Positions 54,528-63,460 of a stretch of 64,000 bases of DNA are shown here, piece by piece; the first letter of the stretch is position 1; the number at the start of each line of letters is the position of its first letter. Origin of the DNA: Isoetes taiwanensis (taxonomy: Eukaryota > Streptophyta > Lycopodiopsida > Isoetales > Isoetaceae); NCBI GenBank assembly GCA_021234155.1, contig JAJEKV010000017.1, positions 18,486,372-18,550,371 on the forward strand. Direction: 5' to 3'. The translations under genes were made by a program, and so were the position numbers. Below the pieces are notes generated by a model. The model saw nothing but the letters and a program-made list of their open reading frames with translations, searched no databases and had not been told where the DNA came from.

Positions 54528-54534
54528 CTTTATA
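54528..54534 (-). promoter_or_regulatory. TATA box of the SINA gene (putative)
   Basis: On the minus strand CCTTATAAAGCATGG provides a TATAAAG about 1 kb upstream of the ATG, followed within 30-110 nt by a GC-richer segment with CCCTAA- and AGGGCTTCG-type motifs common in plant first exons. Upstream, at 54558-54588, an ACCGTCGGAT / GACGGTT inverted pair occurs. Confidence 0.45.
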
Positions 54535-54730
54535 AGGCTTTCCACAAAAGGAAGGTGAACCGTCGGATGGGGAGGAAGGGACGGTTACGATGCACGCGTG
54601 GAATAGAGGCAATATTTGAGTATTTTTTAGGACAGTGGGTAGCTCAAACACCAACATCTTAATCTTCAAACTTGCTGGTACCATATTGAATTGAAATGTA
54701 AGTATATACAACCTGCCCTTTAACTATGAT

Positions 54731-54993
54731 AGGCAATGAACTATGATTTCCTTCAAGTATTTTCATCTTTTCCCTCTCAAGAATGAACTTGTATCATCTA
54801 CCCAGTTCATGAACTATGATTTCCTTCAGTACGTTCAGTTTTCCCTCTCCACGCTTCAAGAACTATGATTTCCTTCAGTACTTTCATCTTTCCCTCTCCA
54901 CTTCAATTCCCCCTCGCATCAACCACATGTGTTTTCCTTCTTCCTTTATCTCTCAGTCCCGCATCTCCAGATTCCCCTTGCATCAACCACATG
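54731..54993. repeat. Imperfect tandem repeats
   Basis: GAACTATGATTTCCTTCA recurs at 54739, 54811 and 54860, each followed by a TTTTCATCTTTCCCTCTC-like phrase; then CGCATCAACCACATG / TGCATCAACCACATG recur 63 bp apart (about 54915 and 54978). Plus frames through this region are repeat translations, not a gene. Confidence 0.85.
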
Positions 54994-56640
54994 CAAGCTC
55001 CCTCGATCCTCCATCATTTTCTACCTCCTACAACTGTTTTATATCATACTCTCGCCTTTATCTTTTATTTTTCAACTGCTGACGGTCACTGATCATTCTT
55101 TATATTGGTGTCTCTGTTGGAGGAAACGACAAGTTATAATGAATGTTTTTGACAACGGTGTCATTTCACCAAGTGGTGAAAGATCTAAGCGCTTGTATTG
55201 CAAGGATACCTATGCCGGATTATTTAACAAGCATTGAAGGTATAAAGTCAACAATCATAACAATGTATGAGACCACTATAAGAAACATTTCTGGAATGTC
55301 TGACATGAATAAAAACAACAATATAAAAATGCATGCCACGAACTTGTTCACATTGTAATTATATGACTTAAGTTTTCAACACTGAGTTCTTCAATGGTGA
55401 CCTAATGGCACATACAAAACAAAACATTTCACTTCACAAGTCGATTTCTTTATGGTAACATAATATAAATGATGTGATAATATAAATGCTTGATAACCGG
55501 CCATCCATCATGATTTCCTGCGGTAAATTGGCAGGCGGCGCCGTTGCCTGACGCTTCATCTCCAAAAATCACGATGGATGGCCAGCTACGATATGTAAGC
55601 CGCCAGTAAGCGTAAATTCTTTAAGGTTTGCTTTTTTTTTCCACGTCACTTCTTTCTTCTTTTTCCTATCGGCTATGGCGGAGCTCTGGAGCTTCGATGA
55701 TGGCGCCCTATGTTCTTGTCACAGCGCTTGAGTTCTTGGTGTGCTTTGTTAGTTAGTGCTATCTGCCTGGCAATTTTTTGTTTAAAATGGAGCAGTTCCA
55801 AAGCTATAATGCATGTTTTCTTCTTTGTTTCGCTGTTTAGACATTTTTCTGCATTTCTTTTTTTATTTTTTATTTTTTAAACGGAGAAGTTTCAAATTTT
55901 TTGGGTTGTCCCTAGGGGGCAAACCCTTGCTCATATGGGTTTTTGGCATATTCCAGGTATATGCCAGCATATGCCTAGAATATGCCAAAAACTGCTATTC
56001 AAAATGTAAGTTATATAGCGAAATCACTAACAAACCTAAGTGGAACAACTTCACTAGTTAGATATGCAAAACCAGGTAAAGCTTGCTAAGCCCACGCCTT
56101 TAAGCCTAGCAAATGTAAGTTATAGGGAAATCGGCTAACAAACCTAAGTGGAACAATTTCACGAGATAAAGCTCACTAAGCCCATGCCTTTAAGCCTGTT
56201 TTTCCATAAGGTTCTTCATTTTAACATCGCAAACTCCATCGGCACCACCCGAGCACCATTGGAAGATATGACAAGATATCTACTGCAAGGGTCCAACGGG
56301 CACGCATATACAAATTCTAATAAACAGCCCCAGTCCCATGGCAATAGGCAAGAATACTTAAGTTAAAACAAGAAAGCCCATGCCAATTGGCTTCACATAT
56401 CATAGTGGTGACAAAAATTGGCAAGGGCTATGACTCAGACAAGTAATCGCCTCTAGTTTCTTTGACAAAAGACTTTTAGACACCATCTCCCTCCCAACCA
56501 AATGAACTTAAAACTTGCAAGAAAGAAACCAAATGAGAAAAGAATATCTGAAAGTGGAATCTACTAAAGAACACACTCTCAATCACCAAGCAAGTAATGC
56601 AACCCAGCTTCTGAAATCATAGAAAATAGAAAAAGATTGA
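54994..56640. other. No gene recognised apart from a foldback
   Basis: AT-rich and T-rich tracts. A phrase (GTAAGTTATAGSGAAATC..CTAACAAACCTAAGTGGAACAA) occurs twice (about 56005 and 56115). A palindromic CATATGCC / GGCATA cluster at 55930-55990 (GGCATATTCCAGGTATATGCC) is a short foldback. Confidence 0.35.
55499..55583. repeat. 85-bp inverted repeat
   Basis: Arms GGCCATCCATCATGATTT (55499-55516) and AAATCACGATGGATGGCC (55566-55583) pair over 18 bp with one mismatch. The loop contains the GC-rich palindromic core GGCGGCGCCG. It could be a small foldback element or hairpin RNA source; no flanking duplication was found. Confidence 0.85.
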
Positions 56641-56654
56641 ATAATATCGCAAGA

Positions 56655-57890
56655 ATGATTCGTTTGATGAACATGTGGACAAGTACGAAGCACTTCTTAA
56701 GGCAGTGTCTACTGCTGGTGCTAGTATACCACATGATCAAAATGTTGTTCACTTTCTAGAGTCTATGCCAGAAGAGCTTCAGACACTTGCGACGGTATTG
56801 GCAAATAAAAGCCTGATGGTGTTAAAAAATTTAAAAGACAACTTCGTCAAGAAGAGTGGGCATTACTAGTTGATAGTAAGAAACGGGGGCGTGAAGATGA
56901 ACTCTCATTTTTAATACAGAATGTAACCGAAGTTGAGGTAGAGGTTGGAATGGTTATCATGGTGGTGCTAGTCAACAAATAGTTCGGCATGAAACAGAGC
57001 TAGTTTGTACTTATTGCAAGAAGTGGAATCATGTTGAGAACGCAAGAGCCTAGAAATGTGTTGTTAATAAGTCATTGCTTCAACAGCCATTTCAAGATTA
57101 AGCTAATCTTGCTAGAAATATTCTCAATGGACATACAAATATTGCTTATGAAGCAGCTTTTGAAGCAACCTTTGTGGCCTGAACTATTGTTTCTGTGACT
57201 ATTGATTCTACAGCGTGCAATATATGATGTTCCACAGACATTGATTAAAGAATTAATGCCCACTTATAATTCAAAGCCTACTGTGCAATATATAATGTTC
57301 CACAGACATTGATTAAAGAATTAATGCCCACTTATAATTCAAAGCCTACTTATTCTTGATGATAACACAACTCATGAGGTCAAAGGTATCAGAGATATTC
57401 ATATTGATACTCCCAATGGTGTACAAGTCCTACATGACATTTTGTACGTGCTTGGTTTACGCCGCAATCCCATTTCAATTTCTAGACTTGTCTCATCTTG
57501 GACTAACAATTCAGTTTGATATACAATCGTGCCAATTTATCCAAGATGGTTGTGTATTTGGGGTTGCCCTAAGAAAAGGACATTTTTATGGGATTCAGTC
57601 GACTGGTAACTTTTTGAATCTTATGACTGCCAGTGGAGATGAATCTCGTACACTGTGGCATTATGGTCTTGGACATATTAAATCCCAATATTTTTTGGAT
57701 ATGGCCTTTGATAGAACTGTTGATGGTCTATCATTTAGTAGAACATCATGAATATATGTATGTGAGGTATGTGCTATTGGAATGCAATATTGCCGCCGTT
57801 TCTATGCGAAAGGTATACGTGCTACACAACTTGATAGATCTGCCTTATCCATTTGTTCAAAGCACTTTATTTGTTTTTGACCGGAATTGT
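56655..57890 (+). pseudogene. Copia 4 relic: Gag to integrase start
   Basis: Plus-strand pieces in order: Gag, DKYEALLKAVSTAGASIPHD and ESMPEELQTLATVL (56675-56869); zinc knuckle, CTYCKKWNHVEN with the last Cys lost (about 57010); protease-distal region, DDNTTHEVKGIRDIHIDTPN and GVQVLHDILYVLGLRR (57357-57510); pre-integrase, LWHYGLGHIKSQYFLDM (57648-57710) and then CEVCAIGMQYCR in the next frame. Frameshifts, stops and a 68-bp tandem duplication show decay. The protease DSG and everything after the integrase zinc region are missing. It belongs to a Copia lineage different from elements 1 and 2. No LTR seen. Confidence 0.8.
57216..57350 (+). repeat. 68-bp tandem duplication inside Copia 4
   Basis: Units 57216-57283 and 57284-57350 start TGCAATATATRATGTTCC and differ at one or two positions, so the duplication is young compared with the decayed element. 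Confidence 0.93.
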
Positions 57891-58225
57891 GATCAATGTG
57901 CCCTGCAAAACTGAACCGCCTTTGCCAAGCAATTGAGCTGCTGTCAATACTCTTTTGTTTAATATCAGCGTATATTTGCCTCTTTGCAATGGCAATGTTT
58001 TAAAAAATATTGATACTTGAAGATCCACTATCCTAACGTTATTAATATTTAACAAAAAACTATATGAGCTCATGATTATTTCCTCACGTGCCTACTGTTG
58101 TGGACCAGATCATAGAAGTTTGCAAGAATAATTACAGTGGAGTCTTTTGCAGCACGAGCCATGGGTTTGACAATGGGCACAATCGCGTCCACAACAAAAG
58201 CAGCTATGGCACTTGGCCAGTCTTT

Positions 58226-58394
58226 AATGCCATGGTTCTATTGCTAATGCAATAGAACCATCATTCCTTGGATGGGAACGTCTCTCCACCTCCCCTCTTC
58301 AGTTTTCCTCTATTTATAGGTTCAGGTTTCTCTCCAGCCTTTTCATCGGCGTTCTCTTGAGCTGCTGTTGGTCTTACACTATTCTTCCAGTCTC
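58226..58394 (+). repeat. DIRS direct repeat A1
   Basis: 169 bp, starting AATGCCATGG and ending CTTCCAGTCTC. Contains a TATA-like CTATTTATAGG 85 bp in, probably the element promoter, and the hairpin at its start. Confidence 0.93.
58232..58261. repeat. Hairpin at the start of repeat A1
   Basis: ATGGTTCTATTGC-TAAT-GCAATAGAACCAT: perfect 13-bp arms with a 4-base centre. The same hairpin is at 63298-63327. A likely core for strand exchange by the recombinase. Confidence 0.95.
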
Positions 58395-58521
58395 TACTCT
58401 TACCAGCTTCTCCTATCTAGAGATTCTATTGTGAGTCCCAGAACAATCGGGTTCCTGAGTTGGTGCGTCATTGGGCATTGGCTGAGCTTTGGATTGTGCG
58501 TATTCCGTTCTTTCAATTCTT

Positions 58522-59607
58522 ATGGTAGATCAAGCCACCTCGAATGAGGCCCGCACTTCCCTCCGCGGTCGCAGAGGGAAACGGGTTGCTACGGATGAGC
58601 CGCTTCTTGCACCTCCTTCTTGCCGCACCCACGTATCCTTTGCACCTCAAGCTCCTAGTGTTTCTACCGTCTCAACCCCTACAACCCCCATTGGAATCAC
58701 TCCGCCATTGGTTTCGTCTACTACAAGCTTGGGTTCCTCGAGTTTGCCCCACATGTTTGCAGTTGCTGGGCCTTCTCGAGTTGCTTCTCCTGTCTCCTTT
58801 GCATCAGTTTCCATGCCTCCTCCTCCGATGTTCTCTCATGCCACGGCCGGTCCCTCCATTGGTGTGAGTCAACCTTTGCCTTCTATAGGGAATCCAGCAC
58901 CTTTGCCCTCTCAAGACCTCTTACCACAATTACTTCAAACCTTACACCTTCAGATGTCTCAGATCCAGGACTTGCAAACATCTTTATCTGCCCAATGTTC
59001 TGTTCATGAACAAATTGAGGCCCTGCGGTTGGAGGTGCGGGAGCGTGCTGCATGTTCGATGCCAAATTTTAAACGGGAGTCTTCTCGTCATCAATATGAG
59101 TTTTTATGTGCTATTGAGCACAGATTTCGCGAATTGCATTCACGTTTGATGGCATTATCTCCTCGGGTTCCAGATGCAGTACTCCAAATCATTGAGGAAG
59201 GTAAAGTGGCTACCCAACAGCGCATGAAATTTTTAGTCATTGCTGACCGAGAAGGATATGATGTTGCCTTTGATTTCGATGACCATTCTGGCCTTGCTCT
59301 TTCTACTGATGACTCCCGCAAGCTGATGTTAGCACGTCAGATGCATCGGGAGCGGCGACCAGCCTCCTCTAAGCCTATGGCTACTCTCACACCTGCTAGT
59401 TCTGCTACTCCTCAGTCACAGTTTCCTTCATCACGGCGCGGACAGCTACCATCTTGCACTTTCTGTGGGCATGGCAACCATTCTATTGAGAGATGCTTTG
59501 CACGCATGAATGCCGGGATCCCTTTTGCTAATTTCCCGTCTGGAGTCCCTCCACCAGGACCCCTAGTCTCAGCCCCGGCGCCAGGGTTCCCCCACCCAAA
59601 TATGTGA
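58522..59607 (+). CDS. DIRS Gag-like protein
   Basis: An intact 361-codon frame; the ATG at 58522 is preferred over the frame-opening one at 58489 because it gives MVDQATSNEARTSLRGRRGK, a plausible basic start. The first 100 residues are Pro/Ser-rich; the middle contains QLLQTLHLQMSQIQDLQTSL, a heptad-like helix; a mixed-charge region follows; CTFCGHGNHSIERC (nt 59455-59496) is a CCHC zinc knuckle. The C-terminus is Pro-rich. DIRS ORF1 proteins are believed to package element RNA. It sits 128 bp after repeat A1 and about 390 bp before the RT frame. It is the only intact ORF of the element. Confidence 0.75.
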   Translation: MVDQATSNEARTSLRGRRGKRVATDEPLLAPPSCRTHVSFAPQAPSVSTVSTPTTPIGITPPLVSSTTSLGSSSLPHMFAVAGPSRVASPVSFASVSMPPPPMFSHATAGPSIGVSQPLPSIGNPAPLPSQDLLPQLLQTLHLQMSQIQDLQTSLSAQCSVHEQIEALRLEVRERAACSMPNFKRESSRHQYEFLCAIEHRFRELHSRLMALSPRVPDAVLQIIEEGKVATQQRMKFLVIADREGYDVAFDFDDHSGLALSTDDSRKLMLARQMHRERRPASSKPMATLTPASSATPQSQFPSSRRGQLPSCTFCGHGNHSIERCFARMNAGIPFANFPSGVPPPGPLVSAPAPGFPHPNM

Positions 59608-60000
59608 TGCGATAGTATTGTTGCTTTGAGAATTGCAAACTTGGTGCTTTACTAACTATGTTCTTTGGCTTCGCATCTAGACTACTTTATTTCATGTTGT
59701 TAATTTTCCACATCTATGTTGAGTATGGCTAGTCTTGGAAGTTTGATGTTGACTGAGCTATGCCTGTGTCTTGGATTGCTCCATAGGTTAAAGAAGAGTT
59801 CTTGTGATGGTTTTTCTATTTGATCTATGCATAAATGGTATTTGTTGGTTGGTCATCTCCTTAAGAGGCATTTGGTCCGTTTGTTTTTTATGGCTGCTTG
59901 TGGAAGGATAAGCATCTAGTTTTCTTAGACATGCTTCGTTGCTTCTATCTCTATCCTTATTGAGTTTCGTAATACATTTGGTGGAAGTTTTCAGGGATTT
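59608..60000 (+). other. Spacer between Gag and RT
   Basis: T-rich, no open coding frame. Reading frames toward the RT start just after it. Possibly an intron or leader of the second ORF; TGGTTTCAG at 60056 is a candidate acceptor. Confidence 0.3.
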
Positions 60001-62046
60001 ATGAATATTTTTAACTGTTCATGTTTAACGCTTGTTTGTTCTACATCTCTGGTCATGGTTTCAGAATGTACACCCTTTTCCTCCATTATCCCTCATCTTG
60101 GCATCAACTTAGTTATTTCCGATGATGTAGCCTCCTCATCTGTTGTTTTAGGTCGTCTTCTTGCAGCCTTGCCTTTTTGGCAATCTTTCTGCTCTTCACA
60201 GCAAGTTTTGAGTTGGATCCAATTCGGTTATCGTCTTCCGTTGTCCTCCGAGCCGCTCTTAGTTCCTTTTTTGGCACCCAATCATTCGTCTGTTCCCGCC
60301 CATATAGAGTTTACCCGCTCTGCTGTCGCTGACCTTCTTAAAACAGGTGTTGCGTCCTTGGTCCCTTTCCGCCCCTTTTTCTGTTCCCCGTTGGGGGTGG
60401 TCCCCAAAGGTCCTAATAAATTTTGCCTTATCTTAGATCTGCGAGTTTTGAATACCTTCTTTGTCGACACCCTCTATTCGTTATGAGTCCTTAGAATTGC
60501 TCCCCCATTTATGTGAACAAGATGCCTTTCTCTTTGCTGTTGACCTAAAATCCGGCTATCATCATGTTGCCATTTGGCCTCCCCATTGCACTTTCTTGGG
60601 ATTCGAGCTAGACGGTCAATTCTTTAATTTCAGGATCCTTCCCTTTGGTTTAGCTACGGCCCCTTTTGTATTTACCAAACTTGTCAGACAATTAGTTCGG
60701 CTTTGGCGTGGCCAAGGCATTCGTTGCCTACCTTATGTTGATGACATCTTGTTCCTTTGCCAGTCATTTCTAAATTCTCTTCAATCCCATATCATCGCCG
60801 ATTTGTAGCAAGCTGGCTTCCTCTTGGCCTGGAAAAAGTGTCGTTTCCGTCTTTCCCGTCGCACCCTTTTCTTAGGTTTCATTATTGACTCTCACGAGGG
60901 GGTGTTTCGCATCTCGGCTGCAAAAAAGAATAGGGTCCTATCCATCTGTGCTGAGCTTCTTATGTCAATCAGGTCACTGCTCGTAGAGTTGCTCAATTCT
61001 TGGGATTCATCCAATCTTTGCACCTAGTCTTTGGTCACTTATGTGCTGCCCTGACATACGGCCTTCATCTTGACCTTCGCAATGTTGACCTATGGGACAC
61101 GCCTTTTGCCTTGTCATCACTTGCGCGTCAAGAACTCCTCTTATGGCAGACAGTGGTTCTTCACTTTGATAGATCCCTGTTATGGCCCCCTGTTGTTGTC
61201 AAATCTACCTTGGGTTTTGATGCCAGCGATGAGGGATGGGGTGGTTGGCTCTTAGTGCCTGGTTCCGAGATGCTATCCTTTTTTGGTGTCTTCTCTGAGG
61301 AACAACGCCGCCAGTCTTCAACATGGCGGGAATTATTTGCCTTCTTTCAAGTTCTCCAAAGATGTATTGGCTTATTAGTCAATTCTTTGGTAATCGCCCG
61401 GGGTGACAACCAAAACGTATTCTTTCTTTTGCGCAATGGTGGCTCCCATTCTCCAGTGTTACATGTTCTGTTGTTGGAAGTTCTCATTTTTTGTTATCAG
61501 CACCATATCCGCCTGGAACCTGTTTGGATCCCACGTTCTGAGAATGAATGGGCAGATTACTTATCTAAAATCTGCAGCTTTGATGAGTTTTCCCTTTCTC
61601 CTGCAGTTTTTCAGTGCTTGGAGCTGCGGTGGGGTCCCCACCATGTAAACCGATTTGCTAGTCCCTCCAATGCTCTTCTGGTCTTTAACACTAAAGATGC
61701 TTATCCCCATCGCATCGCCCCAGATGCTTTCTCCTATAATTGGCGATTATTCAATAACTATTGTTTTCCTCCTCCCGCCTTGGTCCCTGATATGTTACAT
61801 CATGCTCGCCTTTGCCACGCTAAGCTCACGTTGATTGTATTTTCATGGCCCTCTGCCCCGTGGTGGCCTTTACTAGCTAAGGACTCTTCCACATGGCAGC
61901 CCTTTGTTCGTGATGCTCTGTTCCTTTCCGAGTGCTCCTATGCTCTGCTATCCTCTACATCCTCTTGTATTGCTGGTTCTCGCCGCCATGTGGCATTATT
62001 CACCCTGCGATGTGATTTTTCTCTTGTTAACCAGTTATCTTCATGA
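60001..62046 (+). pseudogene. DIRS reverse transcriptase / RNase H
   Basis: 60001-60470: LGRLLAALPFWQSF, IQFGYRLPL, VVPKGPNKFCLILDLR. A frameshift near 60470 shifts to 60461-60808: AVDLKSGYHHVAI, LPFGLATAPFVFTKLV and LPYVDDILFL with the YVDD box (60734-60745). TAG at 60806-60808 interrupts before QAGFLLAWKKCRF. A second frameshift near 60980 leads to 61000-62046: RNase H motifs FDASDEGWGGWLL, STWRELFAFFQVLQ, ARGDNQNVFFLL and NEWADYLSK. The remaining 140 residues (HHVNRFASPSNALL, NNYCFPPPALVPDML, WPSAPWWPLL) match the conserved C-terminal region of DIRS/PAT Pol, sometimes called a methyltransferase-like domain. In intact elements Pol makes the circular DNA intermediate. Confidence 0.9.
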
Positions 62047-62410
62047 CAGTTATATTTTCTTAATGCATCATTATGGTTTTTATCTTATATGGGAAGAATT
62101 TTCATTAGGATCTGATGATTGGTATAATGCTGCGATGGTTCTTGACATATGTTTAGCATAAACATTATTTTGGAAGTTTAGGACATACTTTGCTAATGCT
62201 GTATGTTTGTAGAAGTCCATGTTGGGCATTTTGGAGTCAACCTTATTCGTCTCTCTGATGTTTCTTTGATGGCTTTTCAGATATTTTTCCATGCTACGAT
62301 CAGTCCTCTTCATTATTTATGGGCTTGGTCTTAGTCTCTGTCCTTCAGTCTCGTGCCACTTCTACTTTGTTAAGTTACTCTTCTGCCTGGCTACAGTTCG
62401 CGAGTAGTTT
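62047..62410 (+). other. Spacer before the recombinase; possible intron
   Basis: No long frame. TTTCAG at 62275-62280 followed by VLQSRATSTLLSYSSAWLQF (about 62340-62400) looks like the N-terminal domain of a DIRS recombinase, then a frameshift leads to the main frame at 62411. The recombinase may therefore begin in this spacer, after an intron. Confidence 0.4.
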
Positions 62411-63238
62411 GTGTCTCATGGGGTTCCAGTTTTGCCAGCGTCCTCCTTACACGTCACTGCCTTTCTTTCTACCTTAGTCTCTCGTCGTCGTAGCTCAGCC
62501 TCAGTGGGAGTTGCCGCTGCATCAATTGCATTCATCCACAACCTGATCAATGTTCCTTCCCCTTGTGCAACCCCGCTTTCTATGTTAGTCCGTCAAACAG
62601 CACCACGCATGCAGTCAACCACACAGTCTCGCTTACCTCTTGCGGCATCCTACATTCGCCAGATCATCACATTGCTTGCCCATCCGCATGCCGATTGGCG
62701 TAGCCTTATGAAAGCCTCCCTGGTCACAATTTGTTTTGCAGGTTTTCTTCGTATTTCTGAGGCCCTTCACTTAAATTGGCGTGATCTTACCTTTTTTCCT
62801 GACCATGTCCTTTTAACCATTCGGAAATCTAAATGTGATCAAGCTGTTAGAGGTCAGGAAGTCGTAATTGCTCGTACTTTTTCTCCCTTCTGCCCAGTTG
62901 CGTTGTTGCAGCGCCTGCTAACCAATTGTTGCTTTCGTACTTATGATCCATCTGAGGGGGGCCCTCTTTTCTGCTCATGTTTGTTATCTTCTTGCCCTTT
63001 ATCTTATTCCACTGCCCGCTCCTGGTGGTTTAAGTCCGTAAGCCTCATCGGCTTAGATCCCTATAGTTTTGGCATCCACGTAGGTTGACGTGGTGGTGCC
63101 ACAGCTGTTGCAGCTGCGTCTATCCCTTCAGAGGTTGTTCGCTCTCATGGGCGATGGCGCTCGGTATCTTCCCACTCCCGCTACATTCGTCCTGACATCC
63201 AAGACCGTCTCGTGGTATCACGCAATCTTGGTCTTTGA
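62411..63238 (+). pseudogene. DIRS tyrosine recombinase with internal stop
   Basis: Frame 62411-63088 gives an SAM-like N-terminal domain (ASIAFIHNLINVP, APRMQSTTQSR), then ICFAGFLRISEALHLNWRDL, containing the first catalytic Arg (FLR), then TIRKSKCDQ with the beta-hairpin Lys. It stops in GIHVG, followed by TGA (63086-63088) at the position of the second catalytic Arg of the H-x-x-R motif. In the same frame after the stop, RGGATAVAAASIP, HGRWRS (third catalytic His) and SRYI (the nucleophilic Tyr) follow to a stop at 63236-63238. The enzyme would insert the circular intermediate into target DNA; this copy cannot do so without readthrough. A frameshift near 62405 breaks its start too. Confidence 0.88.
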
Positions 63239-63282
63239 GGTAGGTTCCTCTTTTGTCGGCTGAATATGTGTGTTGTAGGACC

Positions 63283-63340
63283 CATCCTAGGAATGCCATG
63301 GTTCTATTGCTAATGCAATAGAACCATCATTCCTTGGATG
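63283..63340. repeat. 58-bp imperfect palindrome at the start of repeat A2
   Basis: Arms CATCCTAGGAATG (63283-63295) and CATTCCTTGGATG (63328-63340) pair with one mismatch; between them are CC and the perfect hairpin 63298-63327. The left outer arm comes from sequence that precedes A2, and no such arm precedes A1. Confidence 0.93.
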
Positions 63341-63460
63341 AGGACGTCTCTCCACATCCCCTCTTCAGTTTTCCTCTATTTATAGGTTCAGGTTTCTCTC
63401 CAGCCTTTTCATCAGCGTTCTCTTGAGCTGCTGTTGGTCTTACACTATTCTTCCAGTCTC
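63292..63460 (+). repeat. DIRS direct repeat A2
   Basis: 169 bp matching A1 with about four substitutions. It follows the recombinase stop by 53 bp. The match to A1 ends abruptly at 63460. Confidence 0.93.

Larger units (their letters stand above)
58226..63460 (+). mobile_element. DIRS-type tyrosine-recombinase retrotransposon
   Basis: Order on the plus strand: 169-bp repeat A1, Gag-like ORF, RT/RNase H, tyrosine recombinase, second 169-bp repeat A2. The lack of integrase and protease and the presence of a tyrosine recombinase identify the DIRS order. The A repeats are direct (58226-58394, 63292-63460; about four differences) and not typical LTRs, since they lack TG..CA and coding ends just before A2. 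This fits a split-direct-repeat (PAT/Ngaro-like) layout, in which a further B2 repeat should lie right of A2. None was seen before 64000, so the right end is uncertain. Two frameshifts and a stop break the RT, and the recombinase is broken too. Confidence 0.82.

Noticed and set aside
54816-55237. Plus-strand overlapping ORFs upstream of the SINA promoter
   Set aside because: They are translations of the imperfect tandem repeats (GAACTATGATTTCC, CATCAACCACATG) in three frames.
58489-58521. Upstream Met as Gag start
   Set aside because: Adds eleven non-basic residues; the Met at 58522 gives a better start, though neither can be proved.
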